Source: a virus
IMG/VR virus record: IMGVR_UViG_3300044626_000173
Span: 1-37,922 of that record
Length of the DNA stretch: 37,922 nucleotides
Direction: 5' to 3' (one strand)
Part shown: one piece after another, positions 25,518 through 33,279 of the stretch
Layout: every line of letters starts with the position of its first letter
Numbering within the stretch: the first letter of the stretch is position 1
Made by a program: the position numbers and the translations under genes
Notes under the pieces: model-generated
The model's input: only the letters and a program-made list of their open reading frames with translations
Database searches by the model: none
What the model was told of the DNA's origin: nothing

Positions 25518-27733
25518 TGGCTACAATCCAAGAGCTTAGTGATGCGCTGGTAAAGGCTGACGCTGCTGGTAATACGCAGGACGCTAAAGCTCTTGCTGAT
25601 GCCATACGTCAAATGCAGTCTCAGCCTGAAGCAGCACAAGAGCCTGTCAGCACGACCGGCGACGTTGTCCGTGGATTTGCTCGCGGGATGGGGCCAGTCG
25701 CTATGGGTGCTGCTGCTGGGTTGGTTAGTCCTATTCCTGGTGGAGCGGCAATGGGCGCTACAGCAGTAGCAGCAGGACAACTTATTGGTGATCCACTGGT
25801 GCTTGGCCTAAACCACTTCATGGGCACTAACCTTAAGACGCCCACGGAACTCTTTGGCGAACTCTTTACTCAGCTTGGCATTGATCCTACTAGCACCGAA
25901 GCTGGTCGAGTTGCAGAATCCGTCGGCAGTTCGGTTGCGTCTACTGCGGCTGGCATCGGACTGGGTAACGTGCTTAAGGGTGCTGCATCTGCAACCGCAA
26001 AGAGGATTGGCGCTGTGCTTGCGGAGAAGCCGCTGCAACAGCTTGCATCCGCTACGGCTGGTGGAGCTACGGCTGAACTTGCTCGGTACGGCGCAGAAGA
26101 GCTTGGAGCAGGCACAAAGGGACAGATTGCTGCGTCGTTAGTTGGTGGCATCACTGGCGGGTTAACTGGAGCCAAGTTGGCTGGTCTACGGCCAACTGCA
26201 CGCACAGCTCCGGCGGTAGCAGGTATGACCGCCGCAGAAACGGCTCAAGCTGTAGCCGAAGCTGAAGCTGCCGGAAGACTCGTTCGTACATCTGATGTTA
26301 TTCAGCCAGGTGGGCCAATCAGTAAGCGGGCGCAGGATTTACGTGAAGCTGTTGGCGGCAGGCAGGCGCTTGTCAGGCAAGCTGAAGAACGGACGCAGGC
26401 TGTTCAGGATCTGCTTGGTCAGTTCAGCGCAAATGTTGGTGCTGACTCTATCCGAGATGTAACCGCTAATCTTAACAAGACAAGAGCAGCAGAGATTGCC
26501 GCAAATAAGGGCATTGTTACTGGCATCCTTCAAGACTTGGACAGCACCGGCGTTACAGTTCCAACCACAGGCGCAATCAAAGTAATCGACGATGAGATTA
26601 AGTACCTTAATGGCGTAAATGAAGACTTGCTTGCTCCAGTTACTGCAAGATTAGAAAGTCTAAAGAACTCGCTTCAGGGTAAGATTGCATCTCAAGTAGA
26701 CAACAACTTAAAGCTTGTTGGCGACTTGCTTGAAGAGCCCGGCTTGGCGTCGGTCAAGGGATTGTCTGGCAAATCAACAAAGCGTGTATACGACGCAATC
26801 AAAAAAGATCTTGGTGACTTTATTGACGCAAGTGGACGCGATAGGGGTGCTTGGGCAACCGCCAACTCGAACTTGCACGAAATGGCAAAAGAGTTGCAGG
26901 ATAGTGCGCTGAGAGCAGCATTGAATAAAGGCCAAGTAAATCCTGAAATTGCAGGTAAATTGCTATTCAGTAAGGCTAAAAGTGAAGTCCAATTGCTTTA
27001 CAAAAACCTTGATGTCGATGGTCGTGCAAACGCTCGCGCTGCAATTCTTGAGAACGTCGCAAGCAACTCGATTGACGCTCAATCTAATCAGATTGTCCCA
27101 AGACGTTTCTTAACCAACCTGCAAAAGGCAGAGCAGCAGACTGGCGTGTTCTTTAGCGGTGCAGACAAGAATGCAATTGATGGTCTTGCTCGTTACTTGA
27201 AACTTACTTCGCGAGCTGGCGAGTTCAATATCGACCCGGCCACTGGTCAGAGGCTGTTAATTCCAACCATAACTGGAGGCTTGGCTGGAGCCGTTGGCTT
27301 AACTGGTGCTGCTGCAACTTATGCCGGAGTTTACACATTAGGCCGCGCTTACGAAACGCCAGCAGTTCGCAAACTGCTACTCAAGCTACCAAAGCTTGCG
27401 TCTGGCTCACCTGAAGAGTTTGCCTTGTCTAAGCGCATCACGCAGGCAATTCAGTCTACCGTGCAAGAGCAGGCCGTTAGCGACATTGAGCGCAAGAAGA
27501 TGCCGGTGGCATTTATGCAGCAGGCAAGCAGCAAAGAGACGCTTGGCAATGGTTATGTGCTTTCTGACCCGGTTAATAACATGAAGATCGTCAGTAAAGA
27601 TAATGCGTCACACAAGCTGTTTGACGGCAGTGGCAGACTTGTAGGAGTGTACGGCAGCGAGCAAGAAGCTAAAGATAAAGCCAACAAGGCAGTTGTCTCA
27701 AGAATTAAGCAAGAACTTAAGCAGGCCAAATAA
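25517..27733 (+). CDS. Large internal virion protein with membrane-inserting segments
   Basis: A 738-residue protein with Gly/Ala-rich hydrophobic stretches near residues 48-95 (GPVAMGAAAGLVSPIPGGAA), 136-160 and 590-615 (TITGGLAGAVGLTGAAATYA), separated by long charged coiled coils. This pattern is expected of ejection proteins that are packed soluble inside the capsid and later line a channel through the host envelope, like the largest internal protein of T7-like or P22-like phages. No transglycosylase signature was visible to me. It closes the virion block, followed by a small basic protein. Confidence 0.7.
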   Translation: MATIQELSDALVKADAAGNTQDAKALADAIRQMQSQPEAAQEPVSTTGDVVRGFARGMGPVAMGAAAGLVSPIPGGAAMGATAVAAGQLIGDPLVLGLNHFMGTNLKTPTELFGELFTQLGIDPTSTEAGRVAESVGSSVASTAAGIGLGNVLKGAASATAKRIGAVLAEKPLQQLASATAGGATAELARYGAEELGAGTKGQIAASLVGGITGGLTGAKLAGLRPTARTAPAVAGMTAAETAQAVAEAEAAGRLVRTSDVIQPGGPISKRAQDLREAVGGRQALVRQAEERTQAVQDLLGQFSANVGADSIRDVTANLNKTRAAEIAANKGIVTGILQDLDSTGVTVPTTGAIKVIDDEIKYLNGVNEDLLAPVTARLESLKNSLQGKIASQVDNNLKLVGDLLEEPGLASVKGLSGKSTKRVYDAIKKDLGDFIDASGRDRGAWATANSNLHEMAKELQDSALRAALNKGQVNPEIAGKLLFSKAKSEVQLLYKNLDVDGRANARAAILENVASNSIDAQSNQIVPRRFLTNLQKAEQQTGVFFSGADKNAIDGLARYLKLTSRAGEFNIDPATGQRLLIPTITGGLAGAVGLTGAAATYAGVYTLGRAYETPAVRKLLLKLPKLASGSPEEFALSKRITQAIQSTVQEQAVSDIERKKMPVAFMQQASSKETLGNGYVLSDPVNNMKIVSKDNASHKLFDGSGRLVGVYGSEQEAKDKANKAVVSRIKQELKQAK

Positions 27734-27737
27734 CACT

Positions 27738-27890
27738 ATGCCACTAAAGAAATCCGCATCAGAAAAAGCTTTCACCGAGAACCTTAAGCGCGAGATCGGC
27801 GCTGGTAAGCCACAGAAGCAGGCCGTCGCAATCGCGTACAGCGTCCAACGTGAGGCTGCGAAGAAAGCCGCTGCTACCAAGCGCAAATAG
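27738..27890 (+). CDS. Small basic protein with KQAVAIAYS motif, DUF6496-like
   Basis: A 50-residue, Lys/Ala-rich protein. The segment GKPQKQAVAIAYSVQR matches a short family found in many phages and bacteria (DUF6496 as I recall it). The function is unknown; nucleic-acid binding would fit its charge. I start it at ATG 27738, four bases after the preceding stop; the upstream in-frame extension lies inside the previous gene. Confidence 0.7.
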   Translation: MPLKKSASEKAFTENLKREIGAGKPQKQAVAIAYSVQREAAKKAAATKRK

Positions 27891-27893
27891 CCT

Positions 27894-28646
27894 ATGGCGA
27901 ACATAACACGGAAGTGGAAACGCTTCCTTGCAGTATCATGCAGCCACGGCTTCATGGCCGATCAGGCTGTACTCAAGGAAGTACTCCGCTTTCGTGACCG
28001 ATGGAAGCCGGACACGACGCTGCATCTTGGTGATGCCATCGATATGACGTGTCTGCGCACCGGCGCTATCACCAACGACAGTCACGATGCTACGGTTGAC
28101 CCAGAGGCCGATCTCAATGATGGCCTAGCGTTTATCTCTGCACTTCGTCCACAACACTACCTGCTTGGCAACCATGAGGCTCGGCTTGTCACGCTAATGA
28201 GCCACCCTAAAGCGATTATCTCGGCTCTAGCGACTCGCGTCTATCACCAGATCCACGACCGGGCTAAGTCGATTAAATGCAAGGTGTACGACTACAAGCT
28301 TAAGACTGGATTTGTCGGCTTAGGTGACGCTCTCTTCCAGCACGGCTATCTGCACAGCGAGCAGGCACTCAGAGACAGCGCCGAGCGCATGTGTCACGGC
28401 AAGTACACCAAGCTTGTCATGGGGCACATCCACCGCGTACAAATCGCTGAAGGTCGGCGCATTAAAAGTGTCACTGGCTACTCTGTTGGGTGGCTTGGAG
28501 ATCCAGAAATGGCTGGCTACGCGGAGAATAGGATCGCAACTACGACCTGGAGCAGAGGTTGGGCGTGGGGTGAATATACTGACAACGAGACAATTGTATG
28601 GCTGACAAAAGAACTAAAGGACGGAAGCTTCAAGCTGCCGGTGTAG
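27894..28646 (+). CDS. Calcineurin-like metallophosphoesterase
   Basis: A 250-residue enzyme-like protein with most motifs of the two-metal phosphoesterase fold: LHLGDAID (D47), LLGNHE (N93, H94), FQHG (H150) and MGHIHR (H178, H180). The first motif, normally D-x-H, reads SCSHG here (C16-S17-H18), so one metal-binding Asp appears replaced by Cys. The substrate cannot be read from sequence; phage relatives act on nucleic-acid ends or small phosphodiesters. It lies at the border between virion and early genes, and the HTH gene at 28598 overlaps its last 49 bases. Confidence 0.82.
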   Translation: MANITRKWKRFLAVSCSHGFMADQAVLKEVLRFRDRWKPDTTLHLGDAIDMTCLRTGAITNDSHDATVDPEADLNDGLAFISALRPQHYLLGNHEARLVTLMSHPKAIISALATRVYHQIHDRAKSIKCKVYDYKLKTGFVGLGDALFQHGYLHSEQALRDSAERMCHGKYTKLVMGHIHRVQIAEGRRIKSVTGYSVGWLGDPEMAGYAENRIATTTWSRGWAWGEYTDNETIVWLTKELKDGSFKLPV

Positions 28647-28855
28647 AGAAAGACTGGCTTACGGAACTTGCGCAGACCTTGAACATAAGGCCCGCTCCAG
28701 CAGGCTGGTACACGATTACGCAGATTGCTGACCGGCTTGGAATTGGCCGCACCGCTGTGCGCACTATCCTCAGTGAGCGCAAAGCTTCCGCTCAACGCTT
28801 TTACCAAGTGACAAGTGACGGCAGGAAGGTTCTACTGACACACTACCAACTATGA
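28598..28855 (+). CDS. Helix-turn-helix protein, putative regulator
   Basis: An 85-residue protein with a helix-turn-helix near residues 39-60 (YTITQIADRLGIGRTAVRTI), preceded by a short helical region and followed by a small beta wing (FYQVTSDGRKVLLT). This winged design suggests DNA binding, perhaps control of the early operon that begins here. It overlaps the phosphoesterase gene upstream and, by four bases, the acidic gene downstream. Confidence 0.7.
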   Translation: MADKRTKGRKLQAAGVEKDWLTELAQTLNIRPAPAGWYTITQIADRLGIGRTAVRTILSERKASAQRFYQVTSDGRKVLLTHYQL

Positions 28856-29124
28856 CACCTGAAGAACGCGAGCGCCAAGCCATCATACAACGAGCCAAAG
28901 ACATTCTGTGCGAGTACTTTGAGTGCGGCGAGATCCTAGTCCAGGCTCAAGATGAGCGCGATAATGACAACACGAATCGCTACGAGGCCGGTTGGGGCAA
29001 CCGATTTGCCCGCGACATGCACATTAACCTCATGCACAAAGAACGTGTGCTGGAGCACTCCTGGGCAGAAGAGTGTGATGATGAGGATGATGACGATGAC
29101 GACGAAATTCGTGCAAAAAAGTAG
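28852..29124 (+). CDS. Small acidic hypothetical protein
   Basis: A 90-residue protein with a helical charged N-terminus, a WGNRFARDMHINLMH segment and a very acidic Asp/Glu run near the end (ECDDEDDDDDDE) before a short basic tail. Acidic stretches of this kind can mimic DNA or bind basic host proteins. No family recognised. Its ATGA overlaps the previous stop. Confidence 0.6.
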   Translation: MTPEERERQAIIQRAKDILCEYFECGEILVQAQDERDNDNTNRYEAGWGNRFARDMHINLMHKERVLEHSWAEECDDEDDDDDDEIRAKK

Positions 29125-29195
29125 TTGCGCGTAGAAAAGCAACGTGTAGCTTGCTCGGCATTCGGTGAATGGTTCACTGATGAAACACAACAAAA
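29125..29195. promoter_or_regulatory. Short gap with a hairpin before the ssDNA-binding gene
   Basis: A 71-base gap, one of the longer ones in the early region. CGGTGAA and TTCACTG (around 29163-29179) form a 7-bp stem with one G:T pair and a 3-base loop. A promoter for the replication genes could lie here, but no -35/-10 pair is convincing. Confidence 0.25.
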
Positions 29196-29837
29196 ATGAA
29201 AGTAGCACAAATTAGCGACATTCAGAACTTGGCCGATGGCAGCGTCATCGGGGAAATGCGGGTGACGATCAAAGCGACGTTCCCGCCCAAAACAGGCGAA
29301 GGTAAGTTTGGCCCTTGGCGGGTACAGAATTGCGTCCTTCAGGACTCCACCGGCGAGTGCCGAGCATCGTTCTGGTTGCCAGACGAGATGGGTGACCTCA
29401 AGGGACAGATGGTGACCCTCAAGAGCCAAGCTGGCAAGAAGGGGCTTCAGGGTATCAGCGTGAAACACTCGACCCACAGTGGCGAGAACGAGCTAAAGAT
29501 CACCGACCAATGCGCAATCATCGACGACGCTGGCGGTGCAGTTGCCGCAGCAGGCCCACGCAAGCCTGTGCAGGCATCGTCGCCTGTCTCGATCACCGTA
29601 GCAGACGCTAAGCGTGCGCTCTTTCAAGCTGCACAGCTTATGGCTGAAGCCATCAAGGCTGCTGAGTGGGTTGGTAAGGAAGTTAAGGCGCTTTCGCCAG
29701 AGCATCTCCAGGCTATCGCTACGTCACTCTTTATCTCCGCAGATCGTGCGGGCTTTGCGAAGGCATTCCCGTCAGCGCAGATTAAGCCTGCGAAGGAAGA
29801 AGCCCCTGAGTTAGAGGAGGACGATCTAAAATGGTAA
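29196..29837 (+). CDS. OB-fold single-stranded DNA-binding protein candidate
   Basis: A 213-residue protein. Residues ~15-105 read as an OB fold (GEMRVTIKATFPPK, then WRVQNCVLQDSTGECRASFW, then LKGQMVTLKSQ), resembling RPA-type ssDNA-binding domains. A helical domain follows, and the C-terminus is a short acidic tail ending in an aromatic residue (ELEEDDLKW). Acidic tails ending in Phe in bacterial SSB and T7 gp2.5 recruit replication partners; this tail looks analogous. Its place upstream of helicase genes supports a role in replication or recombination. Confidence 0.72.
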   Translation: MKVAQISDIQNLADGSVIGEMRVTIKATFPPKTGEGKFGPWRVQNCVLQDSTGECRASFWLPDEMGDLKGQMVTLKSQAGKKGLQGISVKHSTHSGENELKITDQCAIIDDAGGAVAAAGPRKPVQASSPVSITVADAKRALFQAAQLMAEAIKAAEWVGKEVKALSPEHLQAIATSLFISADRAGFAKAFPSAQIKPAKEEAPELEEDDLKW

Positions 29838-30019
29838 AAGCTAAAGACATCGCCCAGCTCGCAAACGTGTCACTTCAGACGGTCCTAAAGTGGGCGCGCG
29901 AAAACCGTATTCCTCATCATCGCATCAGCCCACGCTGCTTGCGGTTCTCGATCGAGGAGGTCAACCACTGGCTGCAACAAAAGCGCGATGCCAATAAACT
30001 CAAGAGCCAAGGGGTGTAG
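29831..30019 (+). CDS. Excisionase/MerR-like HTH protein
   Basis: A 62-residue protein: VKAKDIAQLANVSLQTVLKW forms an N-terminal helix-turn-helix, followed by RISPRCLRFSIEEVNHWLQQ, the wing and helix pattern of small excisionase-family DNA-binding domains. It may bend DNA or regulate the early operon. It has a strong GAGGAGG upstream and overlaps the ssDNA-binding gene by seven bases. No integrase was found, so an excisionase function proper is not supported. Confidence 0.78.
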   Translation: MVKAKDIAQLANVSLQTVLKWARENRIPHHRISPRCLRFSIEEVNHWLQQKRDANKLKSQGV

Positions 30020-30317
30020 GGGTGAGCGTCTCTGGCGTGACGAGTTGCGTGCGGCGGGCTTTACGGCCCGTCGCGGGCAACAGTTCGCCGGAGGCACGGA
30101 CAGCCCGGACGTGATCTGTGAGGAGCTTGCAGCACTACACCAAGAGGTGAAGTTCGTTGAGAACCTGAATCTGATTAAAGCCACTGAGCAGGCTGAACGT
30201 GACGGCGCTGGCAAGGCGTGGATTGTGGCTCACAAAAAGAATCGTACACCTTGGCTAGTGACGATGAACAGCGAACTGTTTTTTCGGCTACTAAGGGATG
30301 GGATGGAGGGTATTTAA
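29988..30317 (+). CDS. PD-(D/E)xK nuclease, resolvase-like
   Basis: A 109-residue protein with the layout of small PD-(D/E)xK nucleases: an N-terminal helix with E13 in GCRGER, then D41 in GTDSPDVI, then E53-V-K55 in HQEVKF, followed by a helix with KATEQAERD and a final strand (GKAWIVAHKKN). Size and motif spacing fit Holliday-junction-type or VRR-like nucleases. A role in resolving replication or recombination intermediates before packaging is likely but inferred. It overlaps the HTH gene by 32 bases. Confidence 0.75.
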   Translation: MPINSRAKGCRGERLWRDELRAAGFTARRGQQFAGGTDSPDVICEELAALHQEVKFVENLNLIKATEQAERDGAGKAWIVAHKKNRTPWLVTMNSELFFRLLRDGMEGI

Positions 30318-30318
30318 C

Positions 30319-30579
30319 ATGATTGCTGACCTTGAACAATCAGAGCAATCGCTTGAGCTTTTAGAAAAAGCACTGGCCATGCTTGACGAAAGAGATCGAG
30401 TTATCCTGGTTGCCCGCTATGGGCTAGACGGCACAAAGCCCAAGACCTTGTTTGAGACTGGTGCTTTGATACGTCGAACTAGGGAGCGAGTTGCAACTCT
30501 TCAGCAAAAAGCATTGCGCAGATTACGTTTGCAAATAAGCAATCTTAAAGGCTTTGCTTACGTTGAAGGCTGCAAGTAA
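30319..30579 (+). CDS. Stand-alone sigma-70 region 4-like protein
   Basis: An 86-residue protein. Residues ~26-76 align by eye with sigma-70 region 4: LDERDRVILVARYGLDG, then RRTRERVATLQQKALRRLR, which corresponds to the bacterial pattern of R-E-R-x-R-Q-I-x-x-K-A-L-x-K-L-R. Region 4 binds the -35 element and the beta-flap of RNA polymerase. No region 2 is present, so it cannot act as a full sigma factor. It might redirect host polymerase, like T4 gp33 in principle. I chose ATG 30319, one base after the previous stop with GGAGGG ten bases upstream; an in-frame ATG at 30298 is the alternative. Confidence 0.82.
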   Translation: MIADLEQSEQSLELLEKALAMLDERDRVILVARYGLDGTKPKTLFETGALIRRTRERVATLQQKALRRLRLQISNLKGFAYVEGCK

Positions 30580-30587
30580 ACACTTCT

Positions 30588-30619
30588 GCACCATGCAGGG
30601 GTGCGCCTGCACAACGCAC
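30588..30619 (+). promoter_or_regulatory. Competing hairpins before the loader-like gene
   Basis: GCACC (30588-30592) can pair with GGTGC (30600-30604), while GTGCG (30601-30605) can pair with CGCAC (30615-30619). The two stems share bases and exclude each other. ACATTTT and the start codon at 30627 follow. Stems are only 5 bp, so a chance occurrence is possible. Confidence 0.3.
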
Positions 30620-30626
30620 ACATTTT

Positions 30627-31139
30627 ATGAACATCAGCATCAATATAACATACACGTCAGGAACCAAGGTCGAGCTTATCGTCCCGCTGGAAGAGCCCTG
30701 CAAGATTGCGAGCGAACCACAGCCAGAGTCGCAGCCAGAGTCAACGCCGGTACAGCCTGCGCAGGACTTGGCAGATGCGATTCGCAAGTACGACATCTCG
30801 CCAACATTTCCAAGCAACGCCGCACTCGATGGCCAGACTCACAACATGTACAACATGACGTTTGTCACTCAAGATGGCAAAGAGTGGACGGTGCCAGCAG
30901 GCTTGATGAAAGACCTCGTCATCATCTACGGCGAGAAGACTGTCGAGCAGGAGCTACTCAAGGCCCACGCCTGGCTTGAGGCGGACACACACCGGCGCAA
31001 GACTTCACGCGGCATGGGTCGCTTCCTCAACGGCTGGCTTTCCCGAGCATCATCAATGGTGCGTACACCGATCAAGACCCTACTCAAACGTGACACTAGC
31101 TTACTAGTAACCAATGGAAGTACACAAGAAAGCTGGTAG
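30627..31139 (+). CDS. Replication initiator or helicase-loader-like protein
   Basis: A 170-residue protein. After a beta-like N-terminus and a Pro/Gln/Glu-rich linker (residues ~30-48), the C-terminal ~75 residues contain a helical segment with EQELLKAHAWLEAD and SRGMGRFLNGWLSRA. This WL...RR...R(F/I)xNxWL pattern is common at the end of phage replication proteins acting with DnaB-type helicases. The helicase N-part begins 26 bases before its stop. Function as loader is inferred from motif and neighbour. Confidence 0.6.
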   Translation: MNISINITYTSGTKVELIVPLEEPCKIASEPQPESQPESTPVQPAQDLADAIRKYDISPTFPSNAALDGQTHNMYNMTFVTQDGKEWTVPAGLMKDLVIIYGEKTVEQELLKAHAWLEADTHRRKTSRGMGRFLNGWLSRASSMVRTPIKTLLKRDTSLLVTNGSTQESW

Positions 31140-31824
31140 ACGTAGGCCGGTGGAGTTGCCGCCTGACACGGTGGTCCCAACTGCGAGCGAGGCAGAGCGT
31201 GGTATAGCGTCGATTGCGCTCAACCACCCAGAGGTGTTCTTGCATCACATTAGCGAGAAGAACTTCAAGGTGAGTGACATCTTCGATCCGCTCAGTCACC
31301 GGGTATGCGAGATCATCTTGCAGCAGCAGTCCCGCAATGCTAGCTCGGAGATTCGCGTGGTATTTGAGAAGGTGCGCGAGACTCTGCCGGGCACGGAATT
31401 TCACCAACTCAGCGACCTGTACACGCTCATGCCTATTGCGGCGGCGATTGGCGACCTCGTAGACATCGTTAAGAACACGGCCAAACGTCGCACCTTGCAG
31501 CATGTGGCCTACGAGACGCTGATGGCCATTAGCGACGCTACCGTGCAGACGCCGGAGCTACTCAGTGATGTGGTGATGAAGGTTGAGGGGCTATCTCGTG
31601 AGCTTGCTCCGCCGAAAGTGATGGACACTAAGGCGCTCCTGCTCAACGCGCTGACACGCTACGAGACAGGCGACGATGAGTCCATGCGGATAAAGACTGG
31701 ATATTCTGCTATCGACAACATCTGTCCGATCAGATACGGAGACTTCGTAGTGATCGGTGGCGAAACCAAATCGGGCAAAACCATGCTGGCACTCAACATA
31801 ATTGCAAACTTAATAAATGAATAA
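31114..31824 (+). CDS. DnaB-type replicative helicase, N-terminal part (split gene)
   Basis: A 236-residue protein covering the helical N-terminal domain (about residues 22-130), the linker helix and the start of the RecA-like motor: GYSAIDNICP, then Walker A GGETKSGKT (residues 215-223, K222). It stops 13 codons later, after the P-loop helix, with ...LINE. The rest of the motor is encoded 1.7 kb downstream at 33515 and begins with the next expected strand. In intact relatives these pieces form one protein of about 430-460 residues, which is what the two parts add up to. Each half alone lacks a complete ATPase site. The next gene starts within the last eight bases. Confidence 0.88.
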   Translation: MEVHKKAGRRRPVELPPDTVVPTASEAERGIASIALNHPEVFLHHISEKNFKVSDIFDPLSHRVCEIILQQQSRNASSEIRVVFEKVRETLPGTEFHQLSDLYTLMPIAAAIGDLVDIVKNTAKRRTLQHVAYETLMAISDATVQTPELLSDVVMKVEGLSRELAPPKVMDTKALLLNALTRYETGDDESMRIKTGYSAIDNICPIRYGDFVVIGGETKSGKTMLALNIIANLINE

Positions 31825-32131
31825 ACTCGTAAACCTTACACCTCACGACATTACCATCACTGGTTACGGCGTGATCGAGCCGAGCGGTTACTCGGTGAAA
31901 GTACACTCACATTTGAGCAAGGTAGCAGACGTCGATGGTGTCCCCATCATGTGCTGCAAGGACGCAAAGGTGAGCAACCTGCCTGACCCTGTGAACGGAA
32001 TCCTTTACATTGTGCCTGGCTATGTGCGCACTGCGCTGCCCAACAGGACAGATTTGGCTAGTCCAACAAAACTTATCCGCGACGGAGCTGGCAAGATCGT
32101 CGGCTGCGGTGCGCTTGAAATTAACCCATAA
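31817..32131 (+). CDS. LTPH-family protein of unknown function
   Basis: A 104-residue, beta-rich protein starting MNKLVNLTPHDITITG. The NLTPH start, a Pro-Ser-Gly segment (EPSGYSVKV), a GILYIVPGYV strand and a GxIVGCGAL end match a widespread phage/plasmid family that I know only as uncharacterised. It is the first of four genes lying between the two helicase parts and begins inside the end of the helicase N-part. Confidence 0.7.
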   Translation: MNKLVNLTPHDITITGYGVIEPSGYSVKVHSHLSKVADVDGVPIMCCKDAKVSNLPDPVNGILYIVPGYVRTALPNRTDLASPTKLIRDGAGKIVGCGALEINP

Positions 32132-32135
32132 CAAA

Positions 32136-32915
32136 ATGAAAAACGAAATACACTACAATTGGGAAATGCAGAAGTATCGGGGAACTCCGGGGCTATCTAA
32201 ACACAGCCTCGACTCGTTTGCGGTCTGTCCGGCGTACTACAAGTGGAAGGAGCGTCAAGAGTGGAAGCCTAGCCGAGAGATGGAGCTTGGCACGCTTGTC
32301 CACAGCCTCGCTCTCGAGGGCCGCTGCGAATACGCTATTGCTCCAGCGTGCGATCGTCGCACTAAAGAAGGCAAGCTGACGTGGGAGAACTTTTGCCAAG
32401 AGAATATCGGCAAGGTGATCCTGACTGAAGACGAAGGAGCGCGTGTCGAAGGTGCCTGTGCCGCCGTGGAGCCGTTGCTTGAGATGGTGACAGCAGCCAA
32501 GATCATTGAAGCGTCGCTATTCTGGGAGCGTGATGGTGTGCAGTGTAAGGGCAGGCCGGACATGATCACGGAGATTAAGGGTCGTCCAGCTATCGTGGAT
32601 CTTAAGACGACGAGCGATTGGTCTAAGTTTGACCATAAGTTCTTTGGTTTTGGGTACGACAAGCAAGCTGCTTGGTACGCCTACGGTCTTGAGCAGATCA
32701 CTGGCCAAGAGGACATCGACTTCTACTTTCTCGTCGTGGACATGCAAGCACCTCACTTGTCGCAGTGGGTGAAGGCGTCTACGGAACTTATCAACATAGC
32801 CAACGAGCAGCTCGACGTGACGCTGGCGCAGTACAAGCTGTGTCTTGATCAAGATGTTTGGCCCGGTCCACCAACGATGCGCGTGATGTTGCCACGTAGA
32901 TGGGAGGAGGCGTAA
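32136..32915 (+). CDS. PD-(D/E)xK exonuclease, RecE/Cas4-like
   Basis: A 259-residue protein. It has an N-terminal GLSKHSLDSFAVCPAYYKWK, where substrate-binding helices of RecB/Cas4 nucleases begin, an H in GTLVHSLALEG, then RPDM (metal-binding Asp), IVDLKTT (the D-x-K motif) and QAAWY, the Q-x-x-x-Y element typical of RecB-family nucleases. DUF3799/RecE-type phage exonucleases look like this. It would resect DNA ends for recombination; no separate annealing protein was recognised nearby. Start at ATG 32136; an open frame continues upstream inside the previous gene. Confidence 0.82.
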   Translation: MKNEIHYNWEMQKYRGTPGLSKHSLDSFAVCPAYYKWKERQEWKPSREMELGTLVHSLALEGRCEYAIAPACDRRTKEGKLTWENFCQENIGKVILTEDEGARVEGACAAVEPLLEMVTAAKIIEASLFWERDGVQCKGRPDMITEIKGRPAIVDLKTTSDWSKFDHKFFGFGYDKQAAWYAYGLEQITGQEDIDFYFLVVDMQAPHLSQWVKASTELINIANEQLDVTLAQYKLCLDQDVWPGPPTMRVMLPRRWEEA

Positions 32916-32916
32916 T

Positions 32917-33279
32917 ATGCAAGACATACCAAGAAATCAACTGCTGGATAATATAGCTCAAGGCTGGACTGTTCGCAGAAAAGATTGGGTAGAAGCAAAA
33001 GTATTCTGCCTACATCCTTATAAGCCTAAAGGTTCAACTGTCATTTTTCTTGATTGGGCTGAGTTGGTGCATCAAGACGATTGGGAAGGCTGGCCGCCGC
33101 CTGTGTGCATGTATTCTGATCACTCAATTGAACCTGCCCTTGGCAAGTTAAACAAAATTAAAAAGGGCTTTGTGCGGAGAAAGGCATGGCAATCAGAAGA
33201 ACACATTCAATTTGGCCAAAAACATATATCTTTAGAACCCTCGGATATCCTTGCCATGGATTGGGAGGTATGGGCATGA
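32917..33279 (+). CDS. DUF2829/Tad2-like protein, possible anti-defence
   Basis: A 120-residue protein with two similar halves: QGWTVRRKDWVEAKVFCL near residue 15 and KKGFVRRKAWQ near residue 86, the latter followed by LEPSDILAMDWEVW at the C-terminus. The RRKxW start and the D-x-x-A-x-D-W-E-V end resemble DUF2829, the family that includes Tad2, which sequesters the signal of Thoeris defence. The spacing is unusual and I cannot align it fully, so the anti-Thoeris role is a hypothesis. It has a strong GGGAGGAGG upstream and lies between the helicase halves. Confidence 0.5.
   Translation: MQDIPRNQLLDNIAQGWTVRRKDWVEAKVFCLHPYKPKGSTVIFLDWAELVHQDDWEGWPPPVCMYSDHSIEPALGKLNKIKKGFVRRKAWQSEEHIQFGQKHISLEPSDILAMDWEVWA

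Noticed and set aside
29831-30019. Evidence of lysogeny from the excisionase-like protein
   Set aside because: No integrase, repressor pair or attachment site was found; small HTH proteins of this fold also serve as regulators.
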